Origin: Porphyromonadaceae bacterium W3.11
GTDB lineage: Bacteria; Bacteroidota; Bacteroidia; Bacteroidales; Porphyromonadaceae
Length of the DNA: 45,018 nucleotides
Direction: 5' to 3'
Assembly: GCA_030434245.1 (NCBI GenBank)
Contig: JAUISX010000007.1
Coordinates: 1 to 45,018, forward strand
Shown piece by piece: positions 35,130 through 43,535 of the stretch (positions are counted from its first letter, which is position 1; every line of letters begins with the position of its first letter). Both the position numbers and the translations under genes were made by a program. A model generated the notes under the pieces. It saw nothing but the letters and a program-made list of their open reading frames with translations, ran no database searches and had not been told where the DNA came from.

Positions 35130-36351
35130 ATGAGCAAAAGTACATATTTTACCGGACAGCCGGTATTCGCACAAGTGTTAAAGTTGATAGATAGGGCAAA
35201 GGTCGAGCAAATAAGTAAAGACACGCCAGGTAGTGAAGTGTATGTCAAGAAGTTAGACGGATATACCCACCTGGTAACCATGCTCTTCGGGGGTTCTTCG
35301 TCATTATGACTCATTGCGGGAATTGGAGATTGGTCTGAAAGCAGAAGTCCATAAATTTCAGCACCTTGGAATAGACTATGTGGCGAAGCGTAATACTCTT
35401 TCAGAAGCGAATATGCGACGACCTCAAGAGTTCTTCGCACAGGTGTATGCTTACCTTCTGGAGCGTTACAAGCGATTTTTAGCGGACAGCCGAGCAAAAA
35501 GAGAAGAAAAGGATTGGGAGAGAATGCTATACCTGATGGACTCCACCACTATAACTCTCTTTGACAATATTTTAAAAGGTGTGGGCAGACACCCTAAGAG
35601 TGGCAAAAAGAAGGGAGGAATGAAAGTTCATACCCTCTTAAAGTCCCAAGTGGGTGTGCCTATGGTCGTCCAGCTGACGAGTGCAGCCAAGCATGACCAT
35701 TATCTGCTCAAGGAAGTTCATCTGCCCAAAGACAGCGTACTAGCGATGGACAGAGCATACATAGACTATGCCCAGTTCCAGCGACTTACAGAGGAGGGTG
35801 TCTGCTACGTCACGAAGATGAAGAAAAACCTCCGTTACACGGTACTTTCATCGGTTATCAGTGTCAATGAGTATGGGTTGGCAGAATGCAGGGATGAACG
35901 TATTCTCTTCGAAAAAGGGGAGTTAAAGCACGAATCTAGAAGGGTAGAGATCTGGAGCAAGGGGGCGAAGAAGTCTGTGGTACTTCTCACCAACAATTTT
36001 GAGCTCTCCACAGAGGATATTGCAGAGATTTATCGTAGAAGGTGGGCCATTGAGACCCTTTATAAGCAGTTGAAGCAGAACTTTCCGCTCCACTTCTTCT
36101 ATGGAGATAGCGTCAATGCCATCCAAATACAGACTTGGGTGGTGCTGATTGCCAACCTCCTCTCTACCATCATACAGCGTATGATTAAAAGGCACTGCTC
36201 TTTCTCACAAATCGTCGCCATGTTGCGTATCACACTCATGTACTACACCGATTTCCTCGGATTTATGGAGAATCCAAACAAAGAAGAGCAAATTATCATG
36301 GCAGAACGGGCTAATTCGCCACCCCAATACCCTCTTTTTCCCGAGCTGTAA
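35130..36351 (+). pseudogene. IS4-family transposase (DUF4372 + DDE domain), frameshifted
   Basis: The N-terminal part (35130-35309) reads MSKSTYFTGQPVFAQVLKL and on to LFGGSSSL, then stops. The remainder (35314-36351) reads on from RHYDSLRELEIGLKAE in another frame. Reading four rather than five G at 35289-35293 restores a continuous LFGVLRHYDSLREL. The cause is therefore a one-base insertion in a G run, a sequencing error, or possibly a frameshift site. The DDE part is intact, with LYLMDSTTITLFDN, VLAMDRAYIDY and YRRRWAIETLYKQLKQNFPL. The restored protein is about 407 residues, a normal length. The element is probably inactive as sequenced. Confidence 0.85.
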
Positions 36352-36357
36352 CAAAGG

Positions 36358-36396
36358 GGGGGGCTTGCTTTTTCAGTTTTAAAAGCAAACCCCCGA
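36358..36396 (+). terminator. Hairpin after the IS4-type transposase
   Basis: GGGGGCTTGCTTTT pairs with AAAAGCAAACCCCC with one mismatch. It lies directly after the transposase stop, inside the element. Confidence 0.5.
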
Positions 36397-36450
36397 TATT
36401 ACTATGCTATCTAACCTTCAAAAGGTCATTTTAAACTTTTACCGGACAGC

Positions 36451-36520
36451 AATATTTCCTTATTGACCGTGAATTGTGTTCGCTTCTCAAACACATTCAA
36501 TGCGAGAAACCTTTTCTGAT
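36451..36520 (-). pseudogene. DUF3408/TraB fragment between the two insertion sequences
   Basis: If the IS256-type element and one target copy are removed, the frame of the 38293 gene continues here without shift: EYQK is followed by RFLALNVFEKRTQFTVNKEI. It is then cut by the end of the IS4-type element. This 20-codon piece looks like the start of the DUF3408 core. The rest of the gene is missing. Confidence 0.65.
36513..36520. repeat. Target site duplication, left copy
   Basis: TTTCTGAT lies immediately left of the IS256-type element and is identical to 37958-37965. The two copies show that this insertion is a simple one. Confidence 0.85.
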
Positions 36521-37957
36521 GATACTGTCCCCAAAAAGTGTGTAAGTCCCAAGAATGTTATCTTTGAAAAGTTAAAAACAAAAGATAAACAAGAAGATGA
36601 GACTTACACAAATGCAATTTAAGGAAATTCTATCAAACGTGATGACAGAGCCAAATGGAGTTGGTCGTTTAATGGAGTTAATCATCGAAATAGCGATGCA
36701 AGGGGAGAGGGAACTGTATAAAGAAGATAGTGGCGATGTGAGCAATGGATACCGCCCCCGTCGCATCTTTGCGAGTGGTAATATGCTAGAATTACGAGTA
36801 CCCCGAACTCGGCAGCAGGGCTTCATGCCCTTGATTTTAGGCGTTCTCAAAGATCAAGAGAAAGAGATGGGAGAACTAGCAGGTTATCTATATAGCTGCG
36901 GTAATACGATGGAGGATATCTCTGGAGTATTCGAGCGTTTGTATGGTAAACGTTATAGTACGAGTCAAATCAATCGTCTCTCCTTATCAACCCAAGAAGC
37001 AGTAGAAGAGTGGCGTCAAAGACGTCTACCGAGGACTTTAGAGGCACTTGTTATCGATGCTACATATCTTCCTGTACGGAGAGGAGAAAGTGTGAGCAAG
37101 GAGGCATTCTTTGTGGTGATGAGTTTAGATAGCGAAGGACGTCGAGACATCGTTGGTGTCTATAATAATCCAACAGAGGGGAGTGGTATCTGGGGAGAGT
37201 TTTTTGAGGACCTAAAAAGCAGAGGATTAGAGGAGGTGGGATTGATTATTTCAGATGGTCTGAATAACATTGAAGAGGTTGCTCGAGAGCACTTTACAGA
37301 AGTAGACGTACAGCTTTGTACCGTTCATTTACAGCGAGAAATAACTCGAAAGATACGCCCTCGAGATAAGTCAGCCATCGCAAGTGATCTACAGGAGGTC
37401 TTTAGTAAAGACGGCTCAAGAAGCTCACCTTTAGATGGCCTAGAGAGCTTTAAAAACTTTGCGTTCAGATGGCGTAAGAGCTATCCTTTTCTCACAAAAA
37501 TAGCTAACGGTCAGAGGATAGAGTATTACTTCACATACCTAAAATACGACGTCAGTGTTCGCAAGTACATTCATAGTACTAACTGGATAGAACGCTTCAA
37601 TAGACAGGTAAAGAAAGGGGCTCGATATAAATGTGCATTACCTAGCGTAGAATCCGCTCTACACTTGATAGGTAGTATTGCAATCAATGCAACCTATCTG
37701 AAGAAAAGAATAGGAGATCTAACTCTTGGACTTAGGAAGAACAATGAAAAGTAAATAACAACAATGTGCTTTATTTTCCAACACAAAGATATCAACCTAA
37801 AAGAATACGGCAAGGCGGTGTCTCCGCGGTGCTACGACAGCCTTGCCTTAATTCTTTATTGGTCTATCTTTAATGTTTATGGAAAACAAAGCGAAAAAAT
37901 ATGTAGGTTTGCTTTTCAGAGACGCATTCTGGCGTACACACTTTTGGGGACACTACC
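36521..37957 (+). mobile_element. IS256-type insertion sequence
   Basis: A 1437-bp element. The ends (GATACTGTCCCCAAAAAGTG on the left; GGTAGTGTCCCCAAAAGTG read inward from the right) are inverted repeats sharing TGTCCCCAAAA and GTGTGTA. It is flanked by an exact 8-bp duplication TTTCTGAT (36513-36520 and 37958-37965), the size expected for IS256. It has inserted into the DUF3408/TraB gene of the ICE. A non-coding ~200-bp right part holds a GGCAAGGC/GCCTTGCC stem-loop (37797-37859). Confidence 0.9.
36597..37754 (+). CDS. IS256-family (Mutator-type) transposase
   Basis: A 385-residue transposase of normal length with a complete reading frame. The DDE residues are visible as Asp154 (LVIDATYLP), Asp220 (LIISDGLNNIEEV) and Glu332 (STNWIERFNRQVKKGARYK). 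The C-H-x-x motif QLCTVHLQREI follows the second Asp, as usual in the family. It starts 76 nt inside the left inverted repeat. With intact ends and a target duplication, the element is probably still mobile. Confidence 0.93.
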   Translation: MRLTQMQFKEILSNVMTEPNGVGRLMELIIEIAMQGERELYKEDSGDVSNGYRPRRIFASGNMLELRVPRTRQQGFMPLILGVLKDQEKEMGELAGYLYSCGNTMEDISGVFERLYGKRYSTSQINRLSLSTQEAVEEWRQRRLPRTLEALVIDATYLPVRRGESVSKEAFFVVMSLDSEGRRDIVGVYNNPTEGSGIWGEFFEDLKSRGLEEVGLIISDGLNNIEEVAREHFTEVDVQLCTVHLQREITRKIRPRDKSAIASDLQEVFSKDGSRSSPLDGLESFKNFAFRWRKSYPFLTKIANGQRIEYYFTYLKYDVSVRKYIHSTNWIERFNRQVKKGARYKCALPSVESALHLIGSIAINATYLKKRIGDLTLGLRKNNEK

Positions 37958-38293
37958 TTTCTGATACTCGGAAAAGTCTGCTTTTCTTTGAGTAACACTT
38001 CTCTTCAATTGAGGGGTCTTCTTTGTTTTCTCTTGAGCTATGGCATCAACACCTACTTCATCCTCCACTTCCTCTGGTATCCCAGTAGGAATCATGGAAT
38101 CCTCTATTCCTTCCTCAATGCTCAATGAAGAATTTACTGAGTCTTGTTGTTCATCTTGATATTTGAAAAACACTTCATTAGGCGGGTCAAAAAATGGGCT
38201 CTTATCAGTCGTGTGAGGACTACTACCCATCTCTCCCATTTCCTTCAATTTCCTTTCCAATAGAGCATCTCTTTCTTCTTTGATTGTTCCCAT
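37916..38293 (-). pseudogene. DUF3408/TraB-like conjugation protein, 3' end replaced by IS
   Basis: The ORF has 125 codons, of which the last ~13 (SVPKSVYARMRL and stop) come from the IS256-type end. The remaining N-terminal part is acidic and low in complexity, ending KRSVTQRKADFSEYQK. This is the usual variable region in front of the C-terminal DUF3408 domain. The gene begins 3 nt after TraA in the same direction, as TraB does in CTnDOT-type elements. Because the DUF3408 domain is missing, the protein is presumably non-functional. Confidence 0.7.
37958..37965. repeat. Target site duplication, right copy
   Basis: TTTCTGAT lies immediately right of the IS256-type element and matches 36513-36520. 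Confidence 0.85.
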
Positions 38294-38296
38294 AAA

Positions 38297-39097
38297 CTAT
38301 TCTGCACTCTTGGTGACTAATCCTATTCGTTGTAATAATTCAGGCACCCACTCATCGAGACCTGTACCAATACGCAGCTTGGGTTGAGGGGGAAGGTAAG
38401 AGCATCGAAAAACCTCTTTGACACCTGCCTGACCAAGCTCTCGACTGAATTTTACTGAACTATATAGCTGAGCATCAAAGAGAGACAATCCTATTTCTTT
38501 GACGTACTTTGTATATTCATCTATGATTAAGCTCCTAGCTCTACGATCCACCTTATTCCAGACGAGAATGATATCTTGAATGCGTACACTCGAAGTAGAC
38601 ACGCCAATGTCTCTAATCGTCTTGGCATAAGCGAGGGAAGAAGTCAATGATTGAACATCTGCTTCGATGGGACAGATGATAAAATCCATCTGAATGGAGA
38701 GTTCTAATAGCTCTTTGGTGCTGGAATGCCCAGGGAAGTCAAAGATGACCATGTCAGGAAGTGATGAGCCCATTCCGTTAAGGGTGCTATTCACTAACCT
38801 CAAAGCATCCTTGGGTTCTGCTGCGATAATTCGATACGATGGTCTCTGAAATCTTTCAAAGTGTGCATGAATGCTTTCGGCGATCTGGGGGTCTTCTTCA
38901 ATGAGGGCACGGTCTCTATCTCTCAATTTCTTAAACGATGTCTGAGTGCCATCACAATCAACCACAATAAGGTCAATACCCTTTTCGTAGTAAAGTATTG
39001 CGGCGAGTACTTCTGCTAATGTACTCTTGCCTACCCCTCCTTTTTGAGAGGCAAAACCAAGATAAATTGGTTTGTAGTACTTGTTCTCTTTCTCCAT
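38297..39097 (-). CDS. traA: ParA-family ATPase (TraA)
   Basis: A 266-residue Walker-type ATPase. It has the deviant Walker A motif KGGVGKST (19-26) and LIVVDCDGTQTS, and DMVIFDFPGHSSTKEL supplies the second aspartate region. In Bacteroidales ICEs the ParA-like TraA gene faces away from mobA, as here. It may work in ICE maintenance or positioning before transfer, though the role is not settled. The 600-bp space to mobA contains a repeated AT-rich motif that could be its partition site. The gene is intact. Confidence 0.9.
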   Translation of the reverse strand: MEKENKYYKPIYLGFASQKGGVGKSTLAEVLAAILYYEKGIDLIVVDCDGTQTSFKKLRDRDRALIEEDPQIAESIHAHFERFQRPSYRIIAAEPKDALRLVNSTLNGMGSSLPDMVIFDFPGHSSTKELLELSIQMDFIICPIEADVQSLTSSLAYAKTIRDIGVSTSSVRIQDIILVWNKVDRRARSLIIDEYTKYVKEIGLSLFDAQLYSSVKFSRELGQAGVKEVFRCSYLPPQPKLRIGTGLDEWVPELLQRIGLVTKSAE

Positions 39098-39700
39098 AAC
39101 TCCATGAATTCTATAAATGTTACGACTTACTTTGCATGTCTTGATTCTTATATACTCTAACTCGAGTTCTCGAGTTCTCGATTACTTAATTAAGTGCTTA
39201 AATAGTTAATCAATAGGCTAATTAGTTAATCACTTAGTTATTCAGCATATTAGTCAATGGGGCAATCAAGTTGGTAACAACCCCATGGGCTAATTGATGA
39301 AGTTCGTTATTGGTCAATCTATTCATCGGTTATTTAACCACTTAATTATTCCATCAAATCATTACTTGATGACTTAATTACACCACAAATTAAGCGACTA
39401 ATTAAGTAGCTATTTACTACTCGGGAGCTATAGGGAAGTAGCGAGAAAACTCGTGAAAGTAGTTAATATTGAATGGATTATTTATCCCTTGTACCTTTGT
39501 CACTACAAGGATTTGAGACCTATTGGAGGGAGCTGGAGCCCCCGAAGAGATTGCCCGCAAGGCAGACTCTTCATACCCCTATCATCTTGATATTGGCAAG
39601 GTGTGTTTTTGTCCGACAAACTCCCGTTTCGCCGACAAAAAACCTTGCCCCACAGGGGAGAGAAATCACTCCAAAGTCGTGATTAGAAGAGATAAGAGAT
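39098..39700. promoter_or_regulatory. Intergenic region with AT-rich repeats and probable oriT
   Basis: The left half (39161-39410) has a tandem CTCGAGTT repeat (39161-39180) and about six copies of a (C/G)ACTTAATTA-like motif in both orientations, near 39184, 39218, 39350, 39371, 39388 and 39399. Also present is an ATGGGG...CCCCAT inverted repeat (39257-39286). The right half has a long imperfect inverted repeat, GGCAAGGTGTG.../...AACCTTGCC (39595-39649), just before mobA. That is where oriT lies in related elements. A partition site plus oriT is the best reading. The short ORFs here look spurious. Confidence 0.55.
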
Positions 39701-40084
39701 ATGGAAAAGAAAAATGTAAGATGGGATCGCTGGGATACTCGTATCCTTGACCCAAAAGAGCAGCTAAAATTGATAGATATGTATCGTCGTTCGGGAGCTA
39801 AAACGAAGTCTGATTTCGTTAGGGCAAGACTCTTTGGTGAGGAGTTTAAGGTGGTCACAGTAGATAAATCTGCCGTGGATTATTATCGTAAACTCTCCGA
39901 ATTAACCTCTCAAATTCACAAGATTGGTGTGCTATATAATCAGGCTGTTCGGGCAATTAATAGCTACCATTCAGTCAAGACTGCCCAGATATTACTCGAA
40001 AAATTGGTGGAGCTATCGGGGCAGATTATTGCTTTGCAAGAGCAGACAGTAGAACTCACCATTGACTATCGGAAGAAGAGATGA
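39701..40084 (+). CDS. mobA: Mobilization protein MobA (relaxosome accessory)
   Basis: A 127-residue basic protein with an N-terminal ribbon-helix-helix-like region (KSDFVRARLFGEEFKV) and a helical C-terminus. It matches the MobA/MbpA class of Bacteroidales elements, which binds oriT and helps the relaxase. Its stop overlaps the start of mobB by 4 nt (ATGA), so translation is coupled. It lies directly downstream of the candidate oriT. Confidence 0.85.
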   Translation: MEKKNVRWDRWDTRILDPKEQLKLIDMYRRSGAKTKSDFVRARLFGEEFKVVTVDKSAVDYYRKLSELTSQIHKIGVLYNQAVRAINSYHSVKTAQILLEKLVELSGQIIALQEQTVELTIDYRKKR

Positions 40085-41361
40085 TTGCGAAGATTTCTGC
40101 AACAGCCAATCTCGGGGGTACACTTGGCTACAACTTTAGGAAAGTGGAGCAGATGGAGGCTACTGTACTATTGGCAAATGGACTCTATCAGCAGAGTGGT
40201 CAGCCCTACACGATGGAGCAGGTTTTGGAGGATATGCAGTTGGCTATTCCAGATAGGTGCAGAACGAAGAAGGTGGTCTTTCACTGTTCGCTCAATCCAC
40301 ACCCTGATGAGCATCTGGACGATGATACTTTGAGGGCGATTGCCCAGGAGTATATGGAGGAGCTGGGGTATGGGGAGCAACCTTATATCGTCTTCAAGCA
40401 CTCGGACATCGCTCGAGAGCATATCCACATCGTTTCACTTCGAGTGGATAGCGGGGGACAAAAGGTAAACGACAGATTTGAAAAGTGGCGAAGTAAGCGG
40501 ATTACTACTGCCTTAGAAGAGAAGTATAGTCTGATATCGAGCTCTAAGAAGTCAGTAAAAGAGGAGAAACCTGCATTGCCTATGGCGGTGGATATAAATC
40601 AAGGGGATATCAAGCAACAGATAGAGGGTGTGATGCAGTTTGTACTGAAGCATTACACTTTTCAATCGCTTGGTGAACTCAATGCAGCACTTGCCCCATA
40701 TCAACTGAGTGCTGAAGAGGTAAAGCGGGAGTATCGAGGCAAACAGTATGATGGCGTGGTTTATGCTCCAACAGATAGCAAGGGTAATAAAGTAGGAACA
40801 CCAATACATGCTTCAGAGATTGGGAGAGGTGTGGGGTATGATGCTCTAGAGAGGCGAATGGAGCAGTCTAAGTCTTTAATTGCTACACACCTTGGAACTG
40901 TGCGTGGTCGTCTCTTGGAGGTGATGCGCTCATCTCCTCAGACGATAGAGGAGCTTCAGAAAGGATTAAAGCAGGTCGGTTTGCGAGCTTTTATCCGAAA
41001 AAATGAGGGCGGACGGCTCTATGGCATCACCTGTATAGACGACAAGGAGGGTATTGTAGTCAATGGCTCACGCTTAGGAAAAGGCTACTCTGCTAATGTC
41101 TTTAATACTTACTTTGCTAATCCAGCTCTCAATCCTTTTCTCAATGAGACTCTATACCGCATTCCTTTAGCCCCTAACCCTCCTATGGAGGACTTAATCA
41201 ATGAAAATCCCCCTTTAGGGGGCTGGGAGGAGAGTGATGTAATAGGAGAACTAATTGATGAGCTACCAGTAAATAGAGGTAACGATGATTGGAAGGAGGC
41301 AGCTTGGCAACGCAAACTCCGCCGTCAGAATCGTCCTCGCTTAAAGGGTAAGAGAAGATAA
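40081..41361 (+). CDS. mobB: Relaxase MobB
   Basis: A 426-residue relaxase/mobilization nuclease. The N-terminal ~130 residues have the metal-binding histidine cluster HSDIAREHIHIVSLRVD (His107, His114, His116) and a possible nucleophilic Tyr17 in GGTLGYNF. It nicks oriT and stays attached to the transferred strand. The C-terminal part (~175-420) is of unknown fold. A short proline-rich segment (NPPMEDLINENPPLGGWEE) near residue 370 looks low-complexity. It is complete and lies between mobA and mobC. Confidence 0.9.
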   Translation: MIAKISATANLGGTLGYNFRKVEQMEATVLLANGLYQQSGQPYTMEQVLEDMQLAIPDRCRTKKVVFHCSLNPHPDEHLDDDTLRAIAQEYMEELGYGEQPYIVFKHSDIAREHIHIVSLRVDSGGQKVNDRFEKWRSKRITTALEEKYSLISSSKKSVKEEKPALPMAVDINQGDIKQQIEGVMQFVLKHYTFQSLGELNAALAPYQLSAEEVKREYRGKQYDGVVYAPTDSKGNKVGTPIHASEIGRGVGYDALERRMEQSKSLIATHLGTVRGRLLEVMRSSPQTIEELQKGLKQVGLRAFIRKNEGGRLYGITCIDDKEGIVVNGSRLGKGYSANVFNTYFANPALNPFLNETLYRIPLAPNPPMEDLINENPPLGGWEESDVIGELIDELPVNRGNDDWKEAAWQRKLRRQNRPRLKGKRR

Positions 41362-41503
41362 TGGTTTGTGCGTGCCTTGACATTGCAGAGCAGGTGCAGT
41401 GCAAGGCGATAAGAGTGAGGCTGAAGGGAGCATACAAAGGTATGTGACCAAAGTCAAATCTCGCAAGCAACGCAGTAATGTACCTGCTATACGATGTCAA
41501 GAT

Positions 41504-43507
41504 ATGGGACAAGAAGATGATTTGAGAGGCTTAGGCAAAGTGATGGACTTTATGAGGGGGATTTCTATTCTCTTCGTCATCATCAACTGCTACTGGTTTT
41601 GCTATGAGGCATTTCGCGAGTGGCACTTCACCATCAGTGTGGTAGATACCATTCTGATGAACTTTCAGAGGACGACGGGGCTATTCAACTCAATACTCTG
41701 GACGAAGCTCTTTAGTGTGCTGTTCCTTGGACTTTCATGCTTGGGAACACGAGGAGTTAAGGAGGAGAAAATTACTTGGGCTAAGATTTGGACGGTATTA
41801 GCCATTGGATTTGTATTCTTCTTCCTTAATTGGTGGCTATTAGCTCTGCTCTTTAGTAGTGTAGGGAATGCTTCACTTTATATCTTCACACTCTCTGTCG
41901 GATATATTTGCCTACTGATGGGTGGAGTCTGGATGAGCAGATTGCTAAAGAACAACCTAATGGACGATGTCTTCAACATCGAGAATGAGAGCTTTCAGCA
42001 GGAGACTAGGCTAATGACCAATGAGTATTCGGTCAATCTGCCCACTCGTTTCTATTACAAGAAGAAATGGAACAATGGTTGGATCAACATCGTTAACCCA
42101 TTTCGTGCTTCTATGGTGCTGGGGACTCCCGGGTCGGGTAAGTCGTATGCAATTGTCAATAACTACATCAAGCAACAGATTGAGAAAGGTTTTGCTATGT
42201 ATATCTACGACTATAAGTTCCCCGACCTTTCGGAGATTGCTTACAATCACCTGCTCAATCACATTGATGCTTACCCACTGAAACCGCAGTTCTTCGTGAT
42301 TAACTTCGATGACCCTCGCAAGTCGCATCGCTGCAATCCTATCAATCCTGCTTTTATGACGGACATCTCGGATGCGTATGAGAGTGCCTATACCATTATG
42401 CTTAACCTCAACCGAACTTGGATACAGAAGCAGGGAGACTTCTTTGTGGAGTCACCAATCATCCTACTCGCTGCTATCATCTGGTATCTGAAGATTTACG
42501 AGAATGGAAAGTACTGCACCTTTCCACACGCAATTGAGTTCCTCAATCGACCCTATGCTCAGATATTCCCGATACTGACTTCATACGATGAGCTTGCTAA
42601 CTACCTCTCTCCCTTTATGGACGCTTGGGAGGGTGGAGCTCAAGACCAGTTGCAAGGACAGATAGCCAGTGCCAAGATACCACTCTCTCGCATGATTTCT
42701 CCAGCACTCTACTGGGTGATGACTGGTGATGATTTCTCACTTGACATCAATAACCCAAAAGAGCCAAAAGTATTAGTGGTGGGTAATAATCCCGACCGTC
42801 AAAACATCTACTCTGCAGCTCTTGGTCTGTACAATAGCCGCATCGTAAAGCTCATCAATAAGAAGCACCAGCTGAAGAGTTCAGTGATTATAGATGAGTT
42901 GCCAACCATCTACTTTCGTGGACTGGATAACCTTATCGCCACAGCCCGAAGTAACAAAGTGGCAGTGTGTTTGGGATTTCAGGACTTCTCCCAGCTCACC
43001 CGTGACTATGGGGATAAGGAAAGCAAGGTGATACAAAACACGGTGGGCAATGTATTCAGTGGTCAAGTAGTAGGAGAAACAGCTAAGACTCTCTCAGAGC
43101 GTTTTGGTAAAGCACTCCAGAAACGCCAGTCTATGACCATCAACCGCAACGATAAGTCCACCTCTATCTCCACACAGATGGATAGCCTTATCCCTGCCTC
43201 CAAAATTAGTAACCTCACGCAAGGGATGTTTGTAGGTGCTGTCTCCGACAACTTTGATGAGCGTATAGAGCAGAAGATATTCCACGCTGAGATAGTGGTA
43301 GACTCCGCAAAGGTCTCTGCTGAAATGAAGCAATACCAGCCAATCCCCGAAATAGCCACTTTCCAAAACGAAGATGGCTCCGATAATCTCCAAGAGACCA
43401 TAGAAGCCAACTATAAGCGTGTCAAACAAGAAGTGCTATTCCTCGTTGACAGTGAAATTACCCGCATCAAATCCGACCCTTTACTCGCTCACCTCATCAA
43501 AGAGTAA
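41504..43507 (+). CDS. mobC: Type IV coupling protein MobC (TraD/TraG-like, YWFCY domain)
   Basis: A 668-residue protein from the ATG at 41504. An open upstream GTG adds 35 unlikely residues, whereas this start gives the usual MGQEDDLRGLGKVMDFMRG beginning. The N-terminal part has a YWFCY motif and about four membrane segments to ~140. The ATPase part has Walker A GTPGSGKS (207-214, Lys213) and the Walker B-like SSVIIDELPT. It carries the relaxase-DNA complex to the mating channel. It is the third gene of the mob operon and intact, so this part of the ICE may still be usable with another ICE's channel. Confidence 0.92.
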   Translation: MGQEDDLRGLGKVMDFMRGISILFVIINCYWFCYEAFREWHFTISVVDTILMNFQRTTGLFNSILWTKLFSVLFLGLSCLGTRGVKEEKITWAKIWTVLAIGFVFFFLNWWLLALLFSSVGNASLYIFTLSVGYICLLMGGVWMSRLLKNNLMDDVFNIENESFQQETRLMTNEYSVNLPTRFYYKKKWNNGWINIVNPFRASMVLGTPGSGKSYAIVNNYIKQQIEKGFAMYIYDYKFPDLSEIAYNHLLNHIDAYPLKPQFFVINFDDPRKSHRCNPINPAFMTDISDAYESAYTIMLNLNRTWIQKQGDFFVESPIILLAAIIWYLKIYENGKYCTFPHAIEFLNRPYAQIFPILTSYDELANYLSPFMDAWEGGAQDQLQGQIASAKIPLSRMISPALYWVMTGDDFSLDINNPKEPKVLVVGNNPDRQNIYSAALGLYNSRIVKLINKKHQLKSSVIIDELPTIYFRGLDNLIATARSNKVAVCLGFQDFSQLTRDYGDKESKVIQNTVGNVFSGQVVGETAKTLSERFGKALQKRQSMTINRNDKSTSISTQMDSLIPASKISNLTQGMFVGAVSDNFDERIEQKIFHAEIVVDSAKVSAEMKQYQPIPEIATFQNEDGSDNLQETIEANYKRVKQEVLFLVDSEITRIKSDPLLAHLIKE

Positions 43508-43535
43508 ATATGCAGTAAATGAAAACGAAATTAAT

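Larger units (their letters stand above)
35024..36450 (+). mobile_element. IS4-type insertion sequence, transposase frameshifted
   Basis: A 1427-bp element. The left end GCTGTCCGGTAAAGTTTTA and the right end (read inward) GCTGTCCGGTAAAAGTTTAA are imperfect inverted repeats. It contains one transposase gene (35130-36351) and a terminator-like hairpin after it. The flanks TTAATTATT and AATATTTCC share no direct target duplication, in contrast to the neighbouring IS256-type element. It lies exactly at the change from chromosomal to ICE sequence. Confidence 0.85.
36451..43507. mobile_element. ICE, right part (TraB remnant to MobC)
   Basis: It holds DUF3408/TraB and ParA-like TraA leftward, and MobA, MobB and MobC rightward, interrupted by an IS256-type element. 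The far attachment site is outside the window or not recognised, so the right limit is a minimum. Confidence 0.75.

Noticed and set aside
35090-35497. Minus-strand ORF of 135 codons in the IS4-type element
   Set aside because: It is antisense to the transposase, whose frame is clearly recognisable once the frameshift is allowed.
37764-37964. Plus-strand ORF of 66 codons at the right end of the IS256-type element
   Set aside because: It lies in the element's non-coding end and crosses the inverted repeat and target duplication.
39184-39410. CRISPR array
   Set aside because: The repeats are short, vary in sequence, occur in both orientations and have irregular spacing, and no cas genes are present.
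39473-39750. Short plus-strand ORFs in the region before mobA
   Set aside because: They overlap each other in different frames, lie in repeat-rich DNA where oriT is expected, and their translations look like no protein.
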